Source: Bordetella genomosp. 2 (lineage in GTDB: Bacteria > Pseudomonadota > Gammaproteobacteria > Burkholderiales > Burkholderiaceae_B). Taken from it: a stretch of DNA of 64,000 bases. The stretch is from the NCBI RefSeq assembly GCF_002261345.1, contig NZ_NEVT01000007.1:400299-464298 (forward strand). Reading direction: 5' to 3'. The position numbers and the translations under genes were made by a program. Shown in pieces: positions 59,243 through 64,000 of the stretch; the first letter of the stretch is position 1; each line of letters starts with the position of its first letter. Under the pieces are notes generated by a model that did no database searches, was not told the origin of the DNA, and saw nothing but the letters and a program-made list of their open reading frames with translations.

Positions 59243-60102
59243 AGCGCCGCCCGTTCGCGCTGTCCTGGCAGGCCAGGCTCAGCGCCGTGCTGGTACTCGT
59301 CTACGCGCTGTATGCGGCCGCGCAGCTGGACTTCAGCCTGGCGCGCTTCCAGGACGGCCTGGGACACGCCGCGACGCTGCTCGGCCGCATGTTCCCGCCG
59401 CGCATCCAGCAGCCCGACACGCTGTGGCAAGGCCTGGCCGAAAGCCTGGAGATCGCCGTGCTGGCCTCGGTGCTGGGCATCGTGGTGGCCCTGCCCATTG
59501 GCCTGCTGGGCGCGCGCAACCTGATGCCGTCCTGGGCCTCCTGGCCGGCCCGGGCCATCGTGGCGCTGTGCCGCTCGCTGCATCCGGTGATCGTCGCCAT
59601 CCTGTTCGTCAAGGCGGTCGGCTTCGGCGCCCTGGCCGGCATCCTGGCGCTGGCGGTGGCGTCGGTGGGCTTCATCGGCAAGCTGTTCACCGAGTCCATC
59701 GAGGAAATCTCGCTCAAGCAGGTCGAGGCGGTGCGCGCCACCGGCGCCTCGTTCGCCAACGTGATCCTGTTCGGCGTGCTGCCGCAGGTATTCGCGCGCT
59801 TCATCGGCTTCGCCACCTACCAATTCGACTCCAACCTGCGCAACTCCACCATGGTCGGCATCGTCGGCGCGGGCGGCATCGGCGGCACGCTGTTCTCGGC
59901 GTTCCAGCGCTTCGACTACGATTTCGTGGCCGCCATCCTCATCACCCTGATCGCCATCATCATGGTCGGCGAACTGCTGGCGCGCTTCGTGCGCGCGGTG
60001 TTCCTCGACAACCTCGGCTTCGACACCATCCTGCAGCGCCGCTTCGACGCGGCGCGCGGCCTGGGCGGCAAGCCGCCGGCGCGGCCGGAGGCGGACGAAT
60101 GA
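59230..60102 (+). CDS. phnE: PhnE-type permease 1
   Basis: A 290-residue permease with about six helices and the EAA-like loop [20 protein letters not shown]. The start is GTG 59230 with GGAGG six bases upstream, giving a 13-bp overlap with phnC; a second GTG at 59239 would give a GTGA coupling. It forms the channel with the next gene product. Confidence 0.9.
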   Translation: MAAVKRRPFALSWQARLSAVLVLVYALYAAAQLDFSLARFQDGLGHAATLLGRMFPPRIQQPDTLWQGLAESLEIAVLASVLGIVVALPIGLLGARNLMPSWASWPARAIVALCRSLHPVIVAILFVKAVGFGALAGILALAVASVGFIGKLFTESIEEISLKQVEAVRATGASFANVILFGVLPQVFARFIGFATYQFDSNLRNSTMVGIVGAGGIGGTLFSAFQRFDYDFVAAILITLIAIIMVGELLARFVRAVFLDNLGFDTILQRRFDAARGLGGKPPARPEADE

Positions 60103-60923
60103 ACAGCACCGCCACCCCGCTGGCCGCCGCCGGCTACCCGCGCACCTGGCAGCGCTACACCATGGGCCAGCGGCTGCTGCGCTTCGCGCTGTACCTGCTG
60201 GTGGTCGCGGCCATCGTGCAGGCGCTGCGCAGCGTCGAGATCATCCCCGAGTTCCTCTACGACGCGCCCGAGCAGATGGCCGACCTGCTGCAGCGCATGT
60301 GGCCGATCGACTGGTCCTATTACCCCGAGGGCGTGCACGGGCCGCTGCTGGAGACCCTGCACATCGCCACGCTGGGCACCATCCTGTCGGTGCTGCTGGC
60401 CGTGCCGGTGGGGCTGCTGGCGGCCAACAACCTGACCCCCAGCCGCCTGGTCAACCAGTTGGCGCGCCTGATCCTGGTGTCCAGCCGCTCGGTCAATTCG
60501 CTGGTGTGGGCGCTGCTGTTCATCGCCATCTTCGGGCCCGGCGCGCTGGCCGGGACCCTGGCCATCGCGTTCCGTTCGATCGGCTTCGTCGGCAAGCTGG
60601 TGGGCGAGGCCATCGAAGAAGCGCAGCGCGGCCCGGTCGAGGCCCTGACCGCCACCGGCGCCAGCAAGGGCGCGATACTCTGGTACGGCTACTGGCCGCA
60701 GATCCGCCCGGCGTTCTGGTCCATCGTGCTGCTGCGCTGGGACATCAACGTGCGCGAGTCGGCCGTGCTGGGCCTGGTGGGCGCGGGCGGCATCGGCATG
60801 GCGCTCGATACCGCGCTGAACCTGTTCCAGTGGGACCGCGTGGCCCTGGTGCTGGCCGCCATCTTCGCCGTGGTGATCGTGGCCGAAATCCTCATCACGC
60901 AGGCGCGCAAGCGGATCCTGTAG
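60099..60923 (+). CDS. phnE: PhnE-type permease 2
   Basis: A 274-residue permease paralogue of the gene before it, with GASKGAILWYGYWPQIRPAF in the EAA position and a helix-rich core. The ATG overlaps the previous stop by 4 bp. A pair of PhnE proteins is typical for this transporter class. A palindromic repeat cluster follows its stop by 30 bp. Confidence 0.9.
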   Translation: MNSTATPLAAAGYPRTWQRYTMGQRLLRFALYLLVVAAIVQALRSVEIIPEFLYDAPEQMADLLQRMWPIDWSYYPEGVHGPLLETLHIATLGTILSVLLAVPVGLLAANNLTPSRLVNQLARLILVSSRSVNSLVWALLFIAIFGPGALAGTLAIAFRSIGFVGKLVGEAIEEAQRGPVEALTATGASKGAILWYGYWPQIRPAFWSIVLLRWDINVRESAVLGLVGAGGIGMALDTALNLFQWDRVALVLAAIFAVVIVAEILITQARKRIL

Positions 60924-60953
60924 GGCGCACCCGGCGTTCCGCAAGATGCTGGC

Positions 60954-61066
60954 AGGTGTCAGACACCCCACCGGGTGTCTGACACCACTCCCCCCGCCGC
61001 AGGTGTCTGACACCCCAAGAAAGGTGGCCCAGGCGCGCCTGGATGCCGCCGGGGTGTCAGACACCT
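60954..61066. repeat. Cluster of GGTGTCTGACACC palindromic repeats (copy B)
   Basis: Four units of the same 13-bp near-palindrome as at 12.57 kb. Units at 60955-60967 and 60974-60986 pair as a perfect stem over 6 bases; units at 61001-61014 and 61053-61066 face each other over 38 bp that hold a CCAGGCGCGCCTGG dyad. The 246-bp gap after phnE contains only these, a short palindrome (61100-61111) and the presumed promoter of the next gene. Confidence 0.85.
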
Positions 61067-61099
61067 TTCCCTCTTCCCGCCCGCTTCGATGAACTTTTC

Positions 61100-61111
61100 A
61101 TGACTAGTCAT
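61100..61111. promoter_or_regulatory. Short palindrome ATGACTAGTCAT
   Basis: A perfect 12-bp dyad 58 bp before the CYTH-CHAD start codon in AT-rich DNA. Possible operator; no regulator is adjacent. Confidence 0.35.
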
Positions 61112-61169
61112 CAAATCCGCGCGCCGGATTGAGTACCATTGGCCGTTTTATCAGCACTGGTCGCGGGCC

Positions 61170-62813
61170 ATGTCAGAACAAGAATTGAAATTGCACGTCC
61201 CGGCCGCGGCGCGCCGGCCGGTCCAGGATGAAGTCCGCCAGCGCGACGCCACTCGCATCCGCCTGCACGCCCTCTATTTCGACACCCCCGCGCGCGAACT
61301 GGCGCGCGCCCGCATTGCGCTGCGCCTGCGCCAGGAAGGCCGCGAATGGGTGCAGACGCTGAAGATGCCCGGCGCCGACGCCATCACCCGCGTCGAGATC
61401 AACCACCCCCGCCCCGGCCCGGTCCTGGACCTGTCCGTATACGCCGGCACCGAAGTCGAGGCGCCGCTGGCCGCCATCAAGGGCGAACTGGGGTTGCGCT
61501 ACGAGACCGACGTGCAGCGGCTGGTGCGCAAGGTGCGCAGCCGCCAGGGCACGGTCGAGCTGGCCTACGACACCGGCATCCTGCGCGCCGGCGCGCTGGA
61601 ATTGCCGATTTCCGAACTCGAGTTCGAGCTGGTGTCCGGCCGGCCCGCGGCGATCTTCGCCGTGGCGCGCCGCTGGCAGCAGCGCCACGGGCTGGTGCTG
61701 GACGCGCGCAGCAAGTCCGAACGCGGCGACGCGCTGGCCAGCCTGGCCCGCGAGCTGGCCGCGCTGGAGCCGGCCGCCCCTGACACCGAGGCGCGCCGCG
61801 CCACGATCATCGCGCGCTTCTGGGCGCCGCGCGGCGCCGCGCCAGTGAAGCTGGACGACTCCCTGGACGCCCCCGCCGCCATGAGCCGCGTCGCCGCCGA
61901 ATGCCTGGACCAGATCGCGCGCAATGCCGCCGTGCTGGCCGAGGTGGACACCCTGGGCGTCTACCCGGCCGGCAACTCGGAACACGTGCACCAGTTGCGC
62001 GTCGGCATGCGCCGCCTGCGTTCGGCCTGGCGGCTGTTCGACGGCTGGATCGCGCCGCCTCCGGACGCGGTGCTGCAAGGGGTGCGCACGCACTTCGGCG
62101 CGTTCGGCCAGAACCGCGACCAGGACGTGCTGAACGAATCCGTCACCCCCGCGCTATTGCGCGCCGGCATGCCGGTGCTGAGCTTCGACACGCCGCCGCC
62201 GGACATCGATTCGCAGGCCATCGCGGCCAGCGCCGGCTTCCAGGGCTGGCTGCTCGATGCCCTGGAATGGAGCCTGGCCGTGCAGCCGCCCGCGCCGGCC
62301 AGCGCGCCCGAAACGACAGCCATGTCCGAGCACGCGCCGGAGCCGGCCATGCGGCTGGACGGCACGGCCGCGCCCTCGCCCGTCACGCCCACCATCATTC
62401 CGCTGGCCGCCGAGCCCGGGCCGCAGCCGTTGCGCAAGCTGCTGGCGAACCGACTGCATCGGTGGCACAGCAAGGTGGCCGCGCAAGGCAAGCGGTTCCG
62501 CACGCTCGACATCCCGGCGCGGCACGACCTGCGCAAGCGCGGCAAGCGCCTGCGCTATGGCCTGTCGTTCGCCGAATCGCTGCTGCCGCAGGCGCGGCTG
62601 CGCGGCTACCGCAAGCAGCTGGCGGAAGTGCAGGACCTGCTGGGCGAGATCAACGACCTCGCCATGGCCAAGGACTACTACCAGGCGTGCACGGAGGAAC
62701 ATCCGCAAGCCTGGTTCGCGCTGGGCTGGATCAGCGCCCGGCTCGACAAGCTGACCGCCGAGGCGCAGCAGGCGTTCGACCGGCTGGCCGCCGCCAGGCC
62801 TTTCTGGAAATAG
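61170..62813 (+). CDS. CYTH and CHAD domain protein (inorganic polyphosphate-related)
   Basis: A 547-residue fusion. The CYTH triphosphate tunnel domain begins at once with the ExExK motif E3-Q-E-L-K7 and runs to about 200. The CHAD domain, with paired conserved His-Arg helices (HVHQLRVGMRRLRSAW about 273-288; ARHDLRKRGKRLRYG about 450-464), fills the rest, interrupted by an Ala/Pro-rich insert near 370-410. CYTH domains hydrolyse tripolyphosphate; CHAD binds polyphosphate. Cellular role inferred only from the family. Confidence 0.9.
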   Translation: MSEQELKLHVPAAARRPVQDEVRQRDATRIRLHALYFDTPARELARARIALRLRQEGREWVQTLKMPGADAITRVEINHPRPGPVLDLSVYAGTEVEAPLAAIKGELGLRYETDVQRLVRKVRSRQGTVELAYDTGILRAGALELPISELEFELVSGRPAAIFAVARRWQQRHGLVLDARSKSERGDALASLARELAALEPAAPDTEARRATIIARFWAPRGAAPVKLDDSLDAPAAMSRVAAECLDQIARNAAVLAEVDTLGVYPAGNSEHVHQLRVGMRRLRSAWRLFDGWIAPPPDAVLQGVRTHFGAFGQNRDQDVLNESVTPALLRAGMPVLSFDTPPPDIDSQAIAASAGFQGWLLDALEWSLAVQPPAPASAPETTAMSEHAPEPAMRLDGTAAPSPVTPTIIPLAAEPGPQPLRKLLANRLHRWHSKVAAQGKRFRTLDIPARHDLRKRGKRLRYGLSFAESLLPQARLRGYRKQLAEVQDLLGEINDLAMAKDYYQACTEEHPQAWFALGWISARLDKLTAEAQQAFDRLAAARPFWK

Positions 62814-62821
62814 CGGCCGGG

Positions 62822-62839
62822 CGGCGGCCCGGGCCGCCG
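62822..62839. terminator. Palindrome between convergent CYTH-CHAD and ftsY genes
   Basis: CGGCGGCCC is followed by its exact complement, an 18-bp GC-only dyad filling the 27-bp gap between two stops. It could act bidirectionally; there is no T-run. Confidence 0.4.
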
Positions 62840-62840
62840 T

Positions 62841-64000
62841 TCAATCGGCCAGCAGCGCGGCCGCGAACTCGTCGGCCACGAAGGGCTGCAGGTCTTCCAT
62901 GCCCTCGCCCACGCCGATCCAGTACACCGGCACCGGCCGCACTCCCTGGCTGCCGGCGGCCACCGCCGCCAGCGTGCCGCCCTTGGCGGTGCCGTCCAGC
63001 TTGGTGACCACCAGGCCGGTCAGCTGGATGGCCGCATCGAAGGCGCGGATCTGCGCCAGGGCGTTCTGGCCGGTATTGCCGTCCACCACCAGCAGCACCT
63101 CGTGCGGCGCCGCGCCGTCCGCCTTGCCGATGACGCGGCGGATTTTCTTCAGTTCTTCCATCAGGTGCAGCTGGGTCGGCAGGCGCCCGGCCGTATCCAC
63201 CATGACCACGCCCGCGCCGCGCGCGCGGCCGGCATTGACCGCGTCGAAAGCCACCGCGGCGGGATCGCCGCCTTCCTGGGCAATGACGCTGACATTGTTG
63301 CGGCTGCCCCATTCGATGAGCTGCTCGCGGGCCGCCGCGCGGAAAGTGTCGCCGGCGGCCAGCAGCACGCTGGCGCCCTGCCGCTGGAAAGCATGGGCCA
63401 GCTTGCCGATGGAAGTGGTCTTGCCCGCGCCGTTGACGCCGGCGATCATCACCACCAGCGGGCTGGCGCGCCGCAGGTCGAACGGCCGCTCGAGCGGCCG
63501 CAGGTGGTCGGCCAGGACCTGGCGCAGCGCCGCCTTGACCTTGGCGGGATCCTCGATGCGTTCCTTGCGCACGCGGGCGCGCAAGGCGGTCAGCAATTGC
63601 TCGGTGGCCTCGAGCCCGGCGTCGGCCATGATCAGCGCCGATTCGAGCTCCTCGAACAGGTTCTCGTCGACCTTGACGCCCACGAACAGGCCGCCCAGGC
63701 TCTGGCCGGTGCGCGACAGGCCCTGCTTGAGCCGCCCCAGCCAGGAAGTCTTCCTGGCCGGCTCGGCGGCGGCGGGCGCGGCCGCCGCGGGCTGCGGCGG
63801 AACGACCGGCTCGGGTTGCGGCTGCGGCGCGGCCACGGCGGGCTGGACCGGCGCGGGCTCGGCCGGCTCGGCGGGCTGGACCGGCGCCGGCTCGCCGAAG
63901 CCGGCCTGGCGTTGCGAGGCCGCGTGGCGCACCACGCCGGCGGATACGGTAATGCCTTGCGGGTCCACTTGCCACTGCTCGGCCGCCGCCGCCACCAGCA
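62841..64000 (-). CDS. ftsY: Signal recognition particle receptor FtsY (N-terminus beyond the window)
   Basis: FtsY GTPase with its 5' end off the right edge. The visible N-terminal part is Ala/Pro/Glu-rich (A domain), followed by an N domain ([17 protein letters not shown]) and the G domain with [30 protein letters not shown] and [10 protein letters not shown]. It docks SRP-ribosome complexes at the membrane. A GTG within the frame at 63995 is not credible as a start because the frame stays open to the window edge. Confidence 0.96.
   Translation of the reverse strand, partial: LVAAAAEQWQVDPQGITVSAGVVRHAASQRQAGFGEPAPVQPAEPAEPAPVQPAVAAPQPQPEPVVPPQPAAAAPAAAEPARKTSWLGRLKQGLSRTGQSLGGLFVGVKVDENLFEELESALIMADAGLEATEQLLTALRARVRKERIEDPAKVKAALRQVLADHLRPLERPFDLRRASPLVVMIAGVNGAGKTTSIGKLAHAFQRQGASVLLAAGDTFRAAAREQLIEWGSRNNVSVIAQEGGDPAAVAFDAVNAGRARGAGVVMVDTAGRLPTQLHLMEELKKIRRVIGKADGAAPHEVLLVVDGNTGQNALAQIRAFDAAIQLTGLVVTKLDGTAKGGTLAAVAAGSQGVRPVPVYWIGVGEGMEDLQPFVADEFAAALLAD

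Noticed and set aside
55650..60923. Phosphonate degradation (C-P lyase) operon
   Set aside because: Only uptake genes, a phosphatase and a regulator are present; no phnG-M, phnX or phnA genes were found.

Overview
The window is about 64 kb of GC-rich DNA (roughly two thirds G+C) from a beta-proteobacterium. Gene content and protein sequences fit Bordetella (bronchiseptica/parapertussis type) or a close Alcaligenaceae relative. Pointers are two Bug-family periplasmic binding proteins beside catabolic genes, a GroEL ending in GGM repeats, and the ribBA-ribH-nusB-thiL-pgpA-pncC order. No insertion sequence, prophage, CRISPR array, rRNA or tRNA was seen. The window looks like continuous chromosome in which housekeeping blocks alternate with catabolic operons.

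Layout. 0.06-10.3 kb: small metabolic and transport genes, namely a membrane phosphoesterase, an EamA exporter, an AraC regulator with a Bug protein and a class II aldolase, a short-chain dehydrogenase (SDR), an MFS transporter, a divergent MocR/PaiB pair and a P-loop kinase. 10.36-12.5 kb: groES-groEL behind a sigma-70-like promoter that overlaps a perfect CIRCE operator, closed by a clear terminator. 12.57-13.66 kb: a palindromic intergenic repeat cluster and a YihY/BrkB membrane protein. 13.6-25.1 kb: two divergent aromatic catabolic operons around a GntR regulator. The left arm has an extradiol dioxygenase, a class II aldolase-fold decarboxylase candidate, a semialdehyde dehydrogenase, a Liv-type ABC importer and an SDR. 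The right arm has the regulator, a RidA-type deaminase, 3-hydroxyanthranilate 3,4-dioxygenase and ACMS decarboxylase. 25.2-30.0 kb: a DUF481 outer-membrane-type protein and a three-subunit molybdenum aldehyde/xanthine oxidoreductase.

30.1-42.1 kb is an eleven-gene sugar-acid operon: FadR regulator, L-idonate/L-gulonate 5-dehydrogenase, TRAP transporter, SDR, FAH hydrolase, altronate-type dehydratase, D-mannonate dehydratase, UxuB-like oxidoreductase and an Ldh-family dehydrogenase. The parts fit conversion of L-gulonate through fructuronate and mannonate to 2-keto-3-deoxygluconate, with extra branches. 42.3-49.2 kb is housekeeping: dgkA, a type II NADH dehydrogenase and pyrF on +, and the riboflavin/NusB/thiamine/phospholipid operon on -. 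49.3-55.4 kb is a FadR regulator and a five-gene operon with a two-subunit molybdenum hydroxylase, a signal-less ModA-like protein, an FAH hydrolase and a Bug protein. 55.65-60.9 kb is an HAD phosphatase, an IclR regulator and a PhnCDEE-type transporter without C-P lyase genes. 60.95-64 kb has a second palindromic repeat cluster, a CYTH-CHAD protein and ftsY, which runs off the right edge.

The most promising material for new biology is the hybrid meta-cleavage locus, whose class II aldolase-fold enzyme lacks the usual metal histidines. Also of interest are the 50-55 kb molybdenum hydroxylase operon, the phosphonate-type importer paired with a phosphatase, and several clean palindromes that look like operators. 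No computation was run. Family calls come from reading motifs, and functional substrates are inferences.
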